Below are positions 33,680 to 44,238 of a DNA stretch of 64,000 nucleotides, piece by piece; the stretch's first letter is position 1; every line of letters starts with the position of its first letter. The notes beneath the pieces are model-generated. The model saw only the letters and a list, made by a program, of their open reading frames with translations. It was not told the DNA's origin and searched no databases. The translations under genes were made by a program, and so were the position numbers. The DNA is taken from NCBI GenBank assembly GCA_946122785.1, contig CAMGYJ010000004.1:24006188-24070187 (forward strand), in the 5' to 3' direction. This stretch comes from Linum tenue. Taxonomy: Eukaryota > Streptophyta > Magnoliopsida > Malpighiales > Linaceae.

Positions 33680-33955
33680 GTGAAGCTAGTAGCTGAAGCA
33701 AGTTGGTCCAAACAAAGAAGCAAGCTGCTCCATTATTTGAAAGCAAGCAGCTGTTGATTGAAAGCAAGCAGCTGTTGATGACTTCGTCCATAAATGAAAG
33801 CAAGCAGCTGGCCATTGAAAGCAAGCAGCTGTTGATGACTTCGTCCATAAATGAAAGCAAGCAGCTGGTCATTGAAAGCAAGCAGCTGGCCATTATCAAA
33901 GCGGCCGAGAGACAAGCAAGCAGCTGGTCCATTTATTACAAGCAAGTAGCTCAAT
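33680..33955 (+). repeat. GAAAGCAAGCAGCTG direct-repeat array upstream of a TATA box
   Basis: Six full copies of GAAAGCAAGCAGCTG and about four diverged ones occur, within a 57-base higher-order unit containing GATGACTTCGTCCATAAAT. It reads open as a low-complexity peptide, but the position just before TATAAATAG marks it as promoter sequence. Confidence 0.85.
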
Positions 33956-35087
33956 TTGTACTATAAATAGAGGGGGAGGACACACACACTAGGCACCATT
34001 TTTCTTCACTTTGCTCTTCCTTTCTTGTATTTGAAGTTAGCCGAAACTCTGTCCACTTTTCATTCCAAACTCTTGTTACTTCTTTTCATTTCGTTAGTCA
34101 TATCTCGTATTTAATCCATCGTGGTTCTCATGTTCGTGTTCGTATTTGGGAATACCGTGGTATATTGCGTTATTGAGATTACCGAAGGAAGCTTCTGTTC
34201 TGTGGGGTTTCCACCGTCTTCGCCCAACGATTATTCCAACGTCAGATGTCTGCTAGGTGTAGTCTATTAACTCAATATACATACCGTATTCTCGACCCCT
34301 CCGTCTTTGTCGTCGTCATCATCATGGTTATGCTCTCAACCTTCATCTTTCTAAATCTCATCATGTCCGGCTAATCTTCTAGTTGTTCCGGATTTGATGA
34401 ACCCTAATATGTTTTACTTTGATTGAGTGGTATCTCTGATATAGACGTGTTGTTCTCGTTCTTACGATCTTTTCTCGACTTATCATGTGCAAGTATCAAT
34501 AGTACGCGTCTATTGTATATTTTATCTGATACATGTAAATGAGACTGCGAGGTAATTTTGCATGTTAGATCCCTCGTGAAAAGAAGGAATTGATCGGAGC
34601 CACCGGCAATGGGGTCACATAGTTCCTCTGGATTAGCTTAAAAACCTAATACGAAAGTTCATAAATCTGGTTATTGCTTTGGTTTAAGATTTTTGTAAGC
34701 CACGGTTTCACTTGATTCTTAAGTCAAAAGGGTGTTAATACATGTGCGAACGGGTTAACACTAAATTGGGAATTTTCACGGTCTAAGATATTAACACTCG
34801 TCTATGTTAAATTGACCTTGTCTGTAAAATGCATATTAGAGGGATTCACTTCCAGGACAACGCCTTCTCCACTTGATTTTACTTTGAAAACTACTTTATT
34901 GTGTTTTTATTATTGCGTGTGTTTTTATTTCTAAACGAAAATCAACTAAAAATGATTGACTAGATAATAGGTAAAAGCTGAGTACTAGTACTCGAAGTCT
35001 CTGTGGATACGACCTTGCTTCCTGCTATACTACATTAGAACGATAGGTACCCTTGCCTATTTTTCCTGTGATAGTTACGGGCGATCA

Positions 35088-35299
35088 TAAACCTTCTCGC
35101 GAATGGAGAGCAGACGGCACCAAGGGCGGTTGGTGACAATGGCGAAGAAGTGCTCGTAGCAGTGCAGCTTCTCAACCTCCCGCCTAGACCAACAATGATG
35201 CTGCCCAAACGAGCAGGCCAAGACGTGCTTAAAAGGATCCTGGTGGGGGCCCCTCTTCAAATCCCGGATGAACGGGTGCTTGAGGTCGGGTTTCGTCAT
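35088..35299 (-). pseudogene. M ORF1, first coding exon
   Basis: ATG at 35299 (MTKPDLKHPFIRDLKRG) comes five bases after a TTTTGTAG splice acceptor. It contains CSFGQHHCWSRREVEKL and runs in phase into the solo LTR at 35087, beyond which the same frame resumes at 33277. Confidence 0.7.
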
Positions 35300-35303
35300 G
35301 GTC

Positions 35304-35798
35304 CTACAAAAGAACAACCCAAAGTGGAGCCAAAAGAGCCAAAGAAAAGGTTAATCACACCCCCACACTTGAGAACAGAAAACAGCCGAACCATGGTTTC
35401 ATCCATAGTTCGGGGGTCAAAAACTCGATCAAACAAGCATAATCTGGGTGGGGGTGCACATCCACAATGTAGTAGGCAACTTAAGGTTCACATCCATAGA
35501 AAATACACCATCAAAGCACATCATCAAGGGCCTCAACCGGTTCCCACAAAATGGTATGAAAAACAGGCATTTCATCGAACACCTTGTGTGCACTATTAAG
35601 TTAAGCATGGAATTGACAAATTTCTTGCACACAAGGGCTCAAACAAGCATGGAGGGCATTGCCCAACACAATTCACACATAATCCAAGCTTTCCCCTCAA
35701 TCAATTGCACACAATTCACACAATGCAAAATTGTTCTCTAAACATGCACCCTAACACCCTATTCTCCACAATTCACAAGGTTAAGGTCAAAATCATAC
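35304..35798 (-). other. Probable leader intron of M ORF1
   Basis: A donor CCAG/GTATGA (GT at 35798-35797) and acceptor CTTTTGTAG (35304) bracket 495 AT-rich bases without a frame, ending just before the ORF1 ATG. E1 has the same arrangement at 9891-10290. Confidence 0.5.
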
Positions 35799-36130
35799 CT
35801 GGAGACACAAGTAGAGGTGTAGGGGATGATGAGGGGAAGGCAATGGAAGCGACGAAAAGCTCAAAATCTGCCCGGAAGTGCTCGTCGGAGCCTCGCCGGA
35901 GTCTCGCCGGAAATCGCCTCCGGCGACTCAAAATCGGTCCAAATCGCCTAAAAATTGAGGGATAGGCCGAAAATGGGGAGAAAAGGATGAGTGTGGTGCT
36001 GTTTCGGTGAAAAATCGACCAAAAATGGCCGGAAAATCCCCAAAAAGGCGAAAGGTCACGGTTTTCCGGCGAGAGGGAGAGGATTCCGGCGAGGGGAAGT
36101 TGGTTTTCTGACCACGCGGCCGTGTCGGCC

Positions 36131-36410
36131 AAATATATAGGCACAGGCTCGGACACACGGGCACGCTCACACGGGCGTGTGAGGTGCAATAGCGCCCGTG
36201 TGGGCCGACACGGCCTGGCCGAGGAAATCCACACGGCCGTGTGAGTTACACAACTGGCCGTGTGGAAATTGCCGAGGCTTCACACGGCCAAGGGATCAAA
36301 CCCACACGGCCGTGTGAGGTACCCCCCCTGCCCGTGTGAGATTGACAGGGTCTCCACACGGCCACTTGCCTATTGCACACGGCCGTGTGAAGTTTAGGCA
36401 TGGCCGTGTG
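36131..36410 (-). promoter_or_regulatory. M internal promoter-like module upstream of ORF1
   Basis: Three perfect CACACGGCCGTGTG palindromes (36230-36243, 36303-36316, 36376-36389) and at least six half-sites lie in 260 bases. CTATATATTT (36140-36131) follows on the minus strand, toward ORF1. The motif is the one in M's own LTRs (18571-18785, 39993-40207), not those of neighbouring families. Confidence 0.6.
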
Positions 36411-36534
36411 GATTTCCAGAGCCCCAAATTTGATATGTATTCACTCAAAAACGACGTTCGACTTTGGGACAACACCTCAAGACTAAAAAAAACACAAAAA
36501 TCAAAAGAAAAAAGGTAAGAAAATGCAAACCTAG

Positions 36535-36552
36535 GTGGGGTTGCCTCCCCAC
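36535..36552 (-). other. Conserved hairpin after the gag-protease frame (M)
   Basis: In minus sense GTGGGG-AGGCAA-CCCCAC, preceded by AAAGAAGCGCTT. Compared with O and I, the third base pair has changed from T-A to G-C on both arms, so pairing is kept. Confidence 0.75.
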
Positions 36553-36599
36553 AAGCGCTTCTTTACCGTCTTTTAGCTGGACGCCAGTAGAGTGGATGC

Positions 36600-37409
36600 T
36601 CAGTGAGGTGAAGGAGCAGGTGCCTTCAAGAGCGGATCCACATCGCTCTTGAGGTACAGCTTCAGGTGATGGCCATGCACACGACGAATGTGGCCACCAG
36701 CACTCGTCAACTCGACCTGGCCATCCGGCATGATGCAAGCGAGTGAATACTCGGATAACCAAGGCGGTCGAGGCTTAGGAGGCGGGACCAGCTCATAGTG
36801 GTCTCCGGTTTTCTTGGGAGCAGGCTTAGCTACCTGCAGCTTCGGCCGCCACTCCTCCTTGATCTTATCATTTGGCAACGTAGTGGATTGGAGTGGCGGC
36901 GAAGATATGTGAGAGGGGTCCTGCAAAATGGGAAGCACGGAAGGATACACGACAGACTCGTGCTCCTGGTGAGAAACAGCATGCAAAGGCAAAGAAGCAT
37001 GGAGAGTATTAGCAATGGAAAATGTTATTCGCTCCTCGCCATCACTCAAGACTAAGGTCCCATCATGTACATCTATGAGAGCCTTGGCGGTGGCCAGGAA
37101 AGGCCTTTCCAGTATAAGGGGCACTTCTGTGTCCTCATTGATGTCCAAGACAACAAAATCCACAGGATAAAAGAATTTGCCAACCTTAACCAGAAGGTCT
37201 TCCACTATGCCCCTAGGGTGAACTATATATCGGTCAGCTAATTGAAGACTCATCCTAGTTGCACGGGGTTCACCTAGGCCTAGTTTCTTGAACAATTTAT
37301 ATGGCATGACATTATCCGCCAAGGACCTCTCTACATTCAATTTACCGATAGAGCACGGGATAGTAAAACTACCTGGGTCCTTCTGCTTCTGCGGAAGCTT
37401 GTTCTGCAC
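36600..37409 (-). pseudogene. M protease frame, catalytic motif missing
   Basis: A 269-codon open frame contains DPGSFTIPCSIGKLNVERSL, VMPYKLFKKLGLGEP, a VDFVVLDINED stretch and PLILERPFLATAKALID, all homologous to E1's protease. Between SLAD and NVMPYKLF the segment that in E1 carries D-I-G-A-S is short and lacks G-A-S, and L-I-L-G has become L-I-L-E, so the enzyme would be inactive. The C-terminus (MPDGQVELTSAGG then VHGHHLKLYL) resembles the end of plant gypsy integrases, which suggests an in-frame loss of RT to integrase. Confidence 0.7.
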
Positions 37410-38951
37410 GGGATAGTAAAACTACCTGGAGCCCTCTGCACCACTGCTTGAACCACACTCCCCAGCTGGGTTTGAATATCCTGCAAGACAGCCTGTGTGT
37501 TCCTCTGGCCATCTTCAAGAGCCAGGAATTTGCCCGAGGCCTTTTCCATGAACTGCTCGATAGTATTGAATTTCTGAGCACTGGAACTGGCAAGAGAACC
37601 CACCAAGTCCCGCAATTCAACCATCGGATCATTCTGCACTGGGGTTGCAGGGGGCTGCACCTGGCTGTTGGAAAGGTTGCGGCTGTGGTTGAGCAGCATG
37701 CCCCTGCATGGGCTGGTAGAGAGACTGCTGCTGCTGCTGGAATTGCCCCTGTCTGGGCTGATATGGCAGCCTCTGGAAGCCTGGAGGTCCTTGGGAGGCT
37801 GGGGGTCTGGGATTGGCCCCAGCCCAGGAGAAGTTGGGATGCTGGCGCCACCCCTCGTTGTACGTGTTATTGTAGGGGTCATTGCGCCTAGCATTATTGA
37901 TGAAGTTCACCTGCTCCTGGGGTGTAGTCGACTCCCTCATCGCCTGGCAGTCTTCCACCGTGTGATGGGTGCTCTCGCACCACTGACAGAGCATCGCCTG
38001 CTGCTGTCCGGTGCCTGCAATCATTCCACAGCGATCGATGGCTGAAACCAACTTCGATACCACCTGCACCATATCAGATGACTGGGTAGCTACAGCATGC
38101 ACACCTCGCCCTGGTGCTCTTCTCGATCTCCTGGCAGTTCCCCAATCATATCCCTGCTCTGCCATTTCTTCAAAAAGTTGATTCAGCTGTGGCGGTGTTT
38201 TGGTGAGCATATTCCCGCCACAGACCGAGTCAATCAGCTGCTTGTCTTCCGGGAAGAGTGCATGGTAGAAGGTGCCCACCTTGAAGGCGTCGGTAAAACC
38301 ATGGTTGGGGCACTTGAGGAAGAGACTGGTGTATCTCTCCCAAACATCCCGGATGGTCTCATCTTCATCCTGAGTGAAGTGGGTGATTTGCTTCTGCAGG
38401 TCCGCCGTCTTGGACGGGGGATGGTAGCGAGTGAGGAACTTGTCCGCCAGGTTGGTGAACGTAGTGATCGAGCCTGGAGGTCGAGTGTCTAGCCACTCCT
38501 TGGTCTGCCCCTCCAGAGTAAATGGGAAGTACCTCAGCTAGATGGCATCGGCTGGGACCCCATTTATCTTGATTCCATCGATCAGCTCGTGGAATCACCT
38601 CAGATGTGATCGGGGGCACTCCACCTCCTTGCTACGGAACACCACCGAACCGCGCAACATCGTGATGACCGAGGTGCTCACCTCAAAGTTGTTCGCTGGC
38701 ACAAGAGGGTGCTGAATGGGTGACCTCATTTCCGCGGCCCTAGCGGTCCAGTAGTATCCCATGGTCTGCTCCTCAGGAATGACCACATCATGGTCCTGTG
38801 GGTCAGCCATCTCTTCTTCGTCGGCGATTTGCAGTTGTGCTAGCGCCTCCTCCGAAGCCAGTCGCGCCTTTAGAGCCCGCTTGAAGTTCCTACAGGTCCG
38901 TTCAAGCTCCTGGTCTAATGGTAGTAGTGCTCCCGACTGGCTACGGGTCAT
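37340..38951 (-). pseudogene. gag: M gag, broken
   Basis: It starts MTRSQSGALLPLDQEL at 38951 and stays open to 38595. It continues in another frame (capsid core, with a TAG near 38538) and again from 38279 to 37629 with FPEDKQLIDSVCGG, the knuckle-like CQWCESTHHTVEDC, and NNARRNDPYNNTYNEGWRQHPNFSW. A Gln-rich tail and a KFNTIEQFMEKASGK segment follow. A 24-base segment is directly repeated at about 37350 and 37407, marking a deletion or duplication at the gag-protease junction. Confidence 0.8.
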
Positions 38952-39072
38952 GCACTACCTACACACAACCAGCAAAAGCAACCCGTGAAGGCACACAGGT
39001 GGAAGAGAGAAAAATGCAGTAAAGAAAAATCTAGAGTAACAAACTTTCACGTTTCCCCAATAACCTAGAGGG

Positions 39073-39090
39073 TCCCCGGAAATGGCGCCA
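39073..39090 (-). other. M primer-binding site, tRNA-Asp type
   Basis: In minus sense TGGCGCCATTTCCGGGGA, 16 of 18 to the tRNA-Asp complement, six bases inside the LTR. Confidence 0.9.
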
Positions 39091-39096
39091 AAAACA

Positions 39097-40404
39097 TGAC
39101 ACGCAAAAACACAACACCAAACTGCGACCAAGTGCAATCGCAGTCCAGGGATGCAGTAAAGTGGCAAGTTCTAATTTCAACCCGAGGTCTAGATCTACTG
39201 CCTACTCCGTGATTATCTATTATCTAGCAAACTAAGTCGAGTGATTGTTGTTTTAACTAGAAGCAGTAAGAAAGCAGGAAATGGTTCAGTTTTCTAAAGC
39301 AAGGGAAGAGTCACTCGGGAATGAGTCCCCCTAGATCCTTGGTTAGGTCTCCGTTGTAATTACCCTGGGTTGATTTACTGTTGATTAAACTGCGGAAGAT
39401 CCGACAGTAGCTTGGAATCTCTTAAGCTTACCAAGCCCTCTCAGTCCAACTACCCGGCAGACGACTAGTCTTCACCGGAATAGAAAGCTGAGGCTATGAA
39501 CACAGAACTCCACTACTGGAATTGGATTCCAGTACAAAGCAGCAGATTGACTAACTCTCGTATAACCAATCCACTACTACCGAATGATGAAGCTCTAACA
39601 ACCTAATCAGATTCTATCTATCTCAGGTTGCAGCAGAAATCAAGAAAAGCTGATCAGACTTCAATTAATTCATTGAATCATGCATCATTCGATTATAATC
39701 GAACAGTATAACAATCCCAAGTCATTACAATCAAGATCCCTAACACATGGAACTAGGGTTCTTCATACCCAAGTGAGAGAGAGAGTTCTACTCCATAGAG
39801 AGAGAGGGGAAAACAGAATACAAAGCAGTCATACTTATAACAATGGGAAGAATCTGCTCGGGGATGATGATTTTCACTCCTATGATGATCTCCAAGCTTG
39901 ATTTGTTGAAACCCATCTCCAAAATCACTTCAAGGATGTGTTCTTCGCACTTTCTCTCTCTAGGGCTCTGTTAAAACCCAGATTTTCCCGATCACACGGC
40001 CAGGCCATACGGCCGTGTGGCCTACCCAGCTGCCCGTGTGAGTGTCAAAACGCGGAGTTTCGATTAAGTGGACTTCAGGCTTCCTACACGGCCAGGGACA
40101 CACGGCCGTGTGGAATACCCAAGATCTTCGTGTGAAGGCTCGGTAAATCCCACACGGCCACATGGGTTACTTACACGGCCGTGTGGGTTTTAGGAGTGCC
40201 CGTGTGGCATCCTCGGCTTCTCGCCACACGTCCGATCTTCGTCCAATCGACCCCGAACTAGTTCCCAAACCTTCATTCACTTACTAGGACCTGAAATATC
40301 ACAAACAAGAACAACCTAGCATGAAATCGGCCTAAAACACGAGAATCAACATCTCAAACGGTGTAAGAATAGGGGTGAAAACATGTGCAATTAACGGTCT
40401 ATCA
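39097..40404 (-). repeat. M 5' LTR
   Basis: 1,308 bases; in minus sense it starts TGATAGACCGTTAATTGC and ends GTGTCA. The motif array at 39993-40207 carries CACACGGCCGTGTG and CACACGG half-sites. No clear TATA box follows it; TTTTAAC near 39975 is a weak candidate. Confidence 0.9.
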
Positions 40405-40769
40405 CAAGGCCTTCGTAAGTAACGACGAGATTGACCCCTTCTCACTCAACAGGTTCAGGAAGGGTTAGCGGATGTGGTATTCGTACCAACATGGACAAGA
40501 TCCCAGGGAGCTCGTGAGGAGCCAGAGTTAGAATAGTTTAATTATATTGTTTATGATTATGAGTATAAACTGGAGATTCTAGGTTAAGTTGTTTTAAGTA
40601 TTTAGATTGTGATTGATCAAGTGTTGGAACTTTTCGCTTGAAATTCGTAAACTGTGCAAGTTTGTTTGTTTTAAAAAGTGGTTTGGTTTGCTTTGGAGTA
40701 ACCGGTTTTTTGTTTGAGTTATGGTTTTGGTTTCAAAAGGAACGAGATGTTTCACTCCACCTCCAATCG
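40405..40769. other. Unassigned 365 bases between M and N
   Basis: A plus-strand frame of about 20 codons (AFVSNDEIDPFSLNRFRKG) runs to a stop at 40468 and is followed by T/A-rich, 3'-UTR-like sequence. I cannot assign it. It may be N sequence deleted and rearranged, or a separate fragment. Confidence 0.25.
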
Positions 40770-42512
40770 GTCCTTATGCACCCTTGTAGGGAAGGAAGAG
40801 CAGGCTTGTACTAAGCCACTTGGGCTGCCGTTGGCGATGCCTTCTTAGTCTCTTCTTTCTCCCCTTTCGTGCCTTCTCGATCATCGACCATTGGGAGGAT
40901 TCTTCTCTTCTTAGGTCACTTCTTTAGCAACAACTTCCGGAGTTACCTTCCCGCTCCTCAAGAGAATAGCATTGCAACCAGCGTTTTCATCTTTGAGGTT
41001 GGCAATCGTTTGGGAAGGTAGAGCTCCCCTCGGTCTTTCGGTGAGGATCTTAGCAAGATTGAAAATTTGAGTCTCCAAGTTTTGAAGAATCGCTTGATGA
41101 CTTCTTAGACCCTCCTCAACCAAAGAAAACTTGGTTGTTGCTACATCCATGAATTGCTCAATCTTCTCGAACTTCAGAGATCTTATACTCACAAAGGTGG
41201 TAACTAGGTCTTCAAGCTTTGTAAACTTTTCGGGTTGTTACTGTTGGTACCCTTCACCACCTTTCACTTGGAATAGTTGTTGGAAGTTCGAGCTTTGAAA
41301 TTTTGGCCTTCATTGAATGAAAGGAGGCCTTGGTTGATAATTCCCCGTTGGTCCTTGGAAGTCGCAGGGGTCTTGGATTGCTTGGGGAAGAAAAAGAGAA
41401 GTTCTTATGCTTTCGCCACCCCGGGTTGTAAGTGTTCCTATAGGGGATGTTGTTCACCCTAGCAATGGCAATGAAGCTCACTTGTTCCTAGGAGTACTTG
41501 CTTCCTTCATCAATTGGCACTCTGAAATTTCATGGTTGGTACTTGAACACCAATCACATGCCATCAACGGTCTCTTCCCTTGGTTCTTATCTTCGAGAAG
41601 AGCATCAATCAACCGGTCAATCTTTGCGGCAGGTGGAGGATTCACTTCCGTGGAGTGTACTCCTCTCTTGGCATCTCTTCCACCACTTCTCGTCAAACCC
41701 CAATCATACCCTTTTGTTGACATATCTTCAAGCAATTGGGTTACTTCGGGTGGAGTATTGTTCACTAACTTCCCTTGACATAGAGAGTCAATGAGAATCT
41801 TGTCTTCTTGGTGGAGACCGTCGTTGAAAGTCTCAATCCCAAAATTCTCTTCAAATCCATGATGTGGGCATTGGAGGAAAAAGTCATAATACCTCTCCCA
41901 TGCTTCCCTCAACGTCTCATCCTCTTCTTGGGTGAAATATGTTATCTTCTTGAGCCACTCCGCCATCTTGGAAGGTGGACAATATCGGGCCATGAACTTG
42001 TTGAGCAAGTCGTCCCATGTGGTAATCGAGAGGGGTGGTCTATTTTTGAGCCACCTGAGCGCATTCACCGCTGGAGAGTAGGGAAATAGTCTCAACTTTA
42101 AAGCATCTTCGGGCACCCCATTGATCTTCAAACTTCCCTTAATCTCGATAAACCTCTGCACATGCTCCCTCGGAGACTCATCATTAAGCCCATGCAATTG
42201 CACATTGTTTTCTCTCAATGTGAAGAGGTCGGGCTTGATCTCAAAATTGTTGGTGGCCATGAGTGGATGCAAAATGGTTGGTGAAATATCCGCCGCCTCG
42301 GCTCCCTCTTGAGCATTTTGATTAGCCGCCATCTTGGCTTCACTTCCTTCCTCAACTAAAACTCCTTCAACTTCGGGACCAACTTGTGGTTGTCCCTTCT
42401 CTCCAATCCTTCTCCTTGCTTCTGCCAGCTCCCTCTAATGAGCCAAAAGTTGGAGAGTGCGGTTGAGATCCTCGTCAAGTGGCACCAAAGGTGTGGGATT
42501 ACTCCGGGTCAT
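40770..42512 (-). pseudogene. gag: N gag, broken
   Basis: ATG at 42512 (MTRSNPTPLVPLDED) is followed by an in-frame TAG at 42437. A 284-codon open stretch (42332-41478) then covers the capsid region, with FPYSPAVNALRWL, SITTWDDL, CPHHGFEENF and the knuckle-like CDWCSSTNHE. A frameshift near 41480 leads to NTYNPGWRKHKNF, and another to IEQFMDVATTKF (41192-40911). A short SFPTRVHKDRLEVE piece marks the last recognisable gag-protease linker before the truncation. It is closely related to E1 gag. Confidence 0.8.
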
Positions 42513-42638
42513 ACACCCTCCTACACACACTTCAAAGAAACACAACTCATATAACACAAGCAAAATTCACACTCACCAAACAAAAAGTAGACGCTAGATT
42601 AACACCAAACAATATTTTAAAAATAACGGACCGAAGGA

Positions 42639-42656
42639 TCCTCGACAATGGCGCCA
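42639..42656 (-). other. N primer-binding site, tRNA-Asp type
   Basis: In minus sense TGGCGCCATTGTCGAGGA, 15 of 18 to the tRNA-Asp complement. Confidence 0.85.
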
Positions 42657-42662
42657 AAAACT

Positions 42663-43876
42663 TGACTCGTCCCGAATATCACCATAAAACCCCAATTAAG
42701 GCCCAAGTATAAACCTTAACCGGGTGCAATATAGAGCAAGTATGTTTAAAAAGTCAAACCTCGGATGATCCATGTACCCCTACTTCGATTGTTTGAAACA
42801 TTATCTAGCAATTGGTTTTTGGTTAAAAATACGATCTATAACTAAAACGATTGGAAAAGTAAATGGTGTGAACACTAATTAAGAAGGCTTCGCCTGGGAG
42901 TTGCTCCCCCTAGCTAACAATCATGATTTGTCAGATCGAATACATATGTCTGGTAAAACCGGTTGTTAACCGTAGGGAAGTGCAACAAGTGAACAACCGT
43001 CACTCTCTTGGTCTCTAGGCCAAGGGATATCAAATCAAGCTACCAAGGTAGCTCTCTTGGCCCAATCGACTAATGGTTGCTTAAACTTCACCCTTGAACT
43101 ATAGTTTGGACGACCAAATTACAACCTCCCAAAGGTGCTAATACGTATTAAGAGGTTTGCCCTAATTCAACCTAGGTAGGTGACACAAATGGCCAAGGAA
43201 TTCCAGCTTTTACAAGCCTCTTAACAAGGAGATTTCCCTCTACCTAGGTCAAACTGGCATAAGAATTGGAAATGCAAGAACACACACTATATTCATGAAA
43301 ATACCTCATATCTTGGATGAAACCCTAACTTCTCTTCTCCTCTTGTCGTCACTTTCTCACTCTAGAAATCTGAAGAAGTAGTCTCTCTCACTAGGTTCCT
43401 CTTTCTTTTTCCACTCACTACCTTTATATACCCAGATCGATGGCGTTTCACGATCCCACTTCACGGCCATGAACCTCTGGCCTGGACGGTGATTTCGAGC
43501 AACGAGGCGTCGTTTCATTAACGTGCTTCATGGTCAGGAGCTGGTTTTTACTGTCGAGTGACCATGAACTGGTTTATACTTGCGAGATGGACAAAACCCT
43601 TCTGGATTCCTCGCAATTCATGGTCTTTGCCTCTTCTTCATGGTCTGGATGACCGTGAACCTCTAGCCTCCATTGTGAACTGTTGTTGTTCTCCATTTTG
43701 ACCGGTTTATGACCCTTTTTGTCCAACTTCCTTTCCATGGGTCGATTTCACTGGCCATGCTCTGAAACATACTAAAAACAACCACAACCCAGCGTAAAAC
43801 CGAACCTCGCGGAGTAAAAGTGCCTCAAACATCTAAGGATAAAGGGGGTAAAAAGTGTACAAATAGACCCGAATCA
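42663..43876 (-). repeat. N 5' LTR
   Basis: 1,214 bases; in minus sense TGATTCGGGTCTATTTG... to ...GACGAGTCA. It has a TATA box (GGGTATATAAAG, 43443-43432 minus) and a decayed GTTCACGG/CCATGAAC motif block at 43449-43683. Distantly similar to E1 LTRs. Confidence 0.85.
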
Positions 43877-44238
43877 ATGCTTCGTATCAATGAGGAATTG
43901 CATTTGATTGTGCTTGTATCATAGATCGGTGGAGAATCCAGAAATACAGAATTTTATGACATTTGCTATGTGATTGGATTAGGATTAGTACGTCTAATTC
44001 AACCTGGCATACTCAAACTTTGGAGAGAGAAATCAATCTCCCCGAGGGGACGAGTAGTGAGTGGACTTAGATTGAATTAGAAAACTAGAGGCAGAACTCC
44101 AAATTGCTTGGACAAATGAAGAAATTTACTAGAAGCAAAAGGCCAGGACTAATTGGCCGCAAGAAGGTGATAAAAACACATCTTATATCCATATGGTCAC
44201 TCGAACTCGGAAACAAAGGAAATTTATTCTGGGATTGT
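43877..44238 (+). pseudogene. LINE copy A, segment before the RT
   Basis: Decayed plus-strand LINE. 44080-44230 reads, with stops, as the ELQIAWTNEEIYWKQKAR / QEGDKNTSYFHM segment that precedes the RT palm in plant L1 elements; copy B at 48480 confirms it. It is interrupted at ATTGT by a solo LTR. Confidence 0.65.

Larger units (their letters stand above)
33278..35087 (+). mobile_element. Solo LTR in M ORF1
   Basis: 1,810 bases starting TGATAACACCTAAATT and ending GGGCGATCA, flanked by a perfect 5-base duplication TAAAC (33273-33277, 35088-35092). ORF1 reads in one frame up to each edge. It has a clear promoter: TATAAATAGAGGGGGAGG near 33962, preceded by a direct-repeat array. There are no internal genes, so the element was lost by LTR-LTR recombination. 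Confidence 0.93.
17740..40404 (-). mobile_element. Element M: minus-strand Athila-like element split by nested insertions
   Basis: Minus-strand order: 5' LTR (39097-40404), primer site (39073-39090), gag, protease, hairpin, internal promoter module, leader intron, ORF1, second hairpin/tract, 3' hairpin/tract (18985-19023), 3' LTR (17740-18982). Later insertions are O/I at 19044-30338 and a solo LTR at 33278-35087. Without them M is about 9.6 kb. No RT, RNase H or integrase is present. The outer flanks (TTGGT left, CAAGG right) do not form a target duplication, in keeping with recombination at the left LTR. Confidence 0.85.
40770..43876 (-). mobile_element. Element N: truncated Athila-like element
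   Basis: The minus-strand 5' LTR (42663-43876), primer site and gag are present. Everything after the gag C-terminus is missing at about 40770. The U5 end of an N-type LTR survives at 17740-17825, fused to M's LTR, so N's 3' LTR was probably lost by recombination after M inserted into N. The flanking 5-mers TTGGT (17735) and ATGCT (43877) agree at 3 of 5 positions. Confidence 0.7.

Noticed and set aside
33717..33950. CRISPR-like spaced direct repeats
   Set aside because: Spacers are themselves repeated, there are no cas genes, and the setting is a plant LTR promoter.
33703..33966. 87-codon open frame with ESKQL repeats
   Set aside because: It is the translation of a DNA-level repeat upstream of a TATA box; both strands are open.
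35773..36234. 153-codon minus-strand frame overlapping M's internal promoter
   Set aside because: It spans the palindrome array and TATA box and has no domain; it is likely leader sequence.
17740..40404. Target duplication for M
   Set aside because: TTGGT and CAAGG do not match, and the left LTR end is recombinant, so no duplication is claimed.
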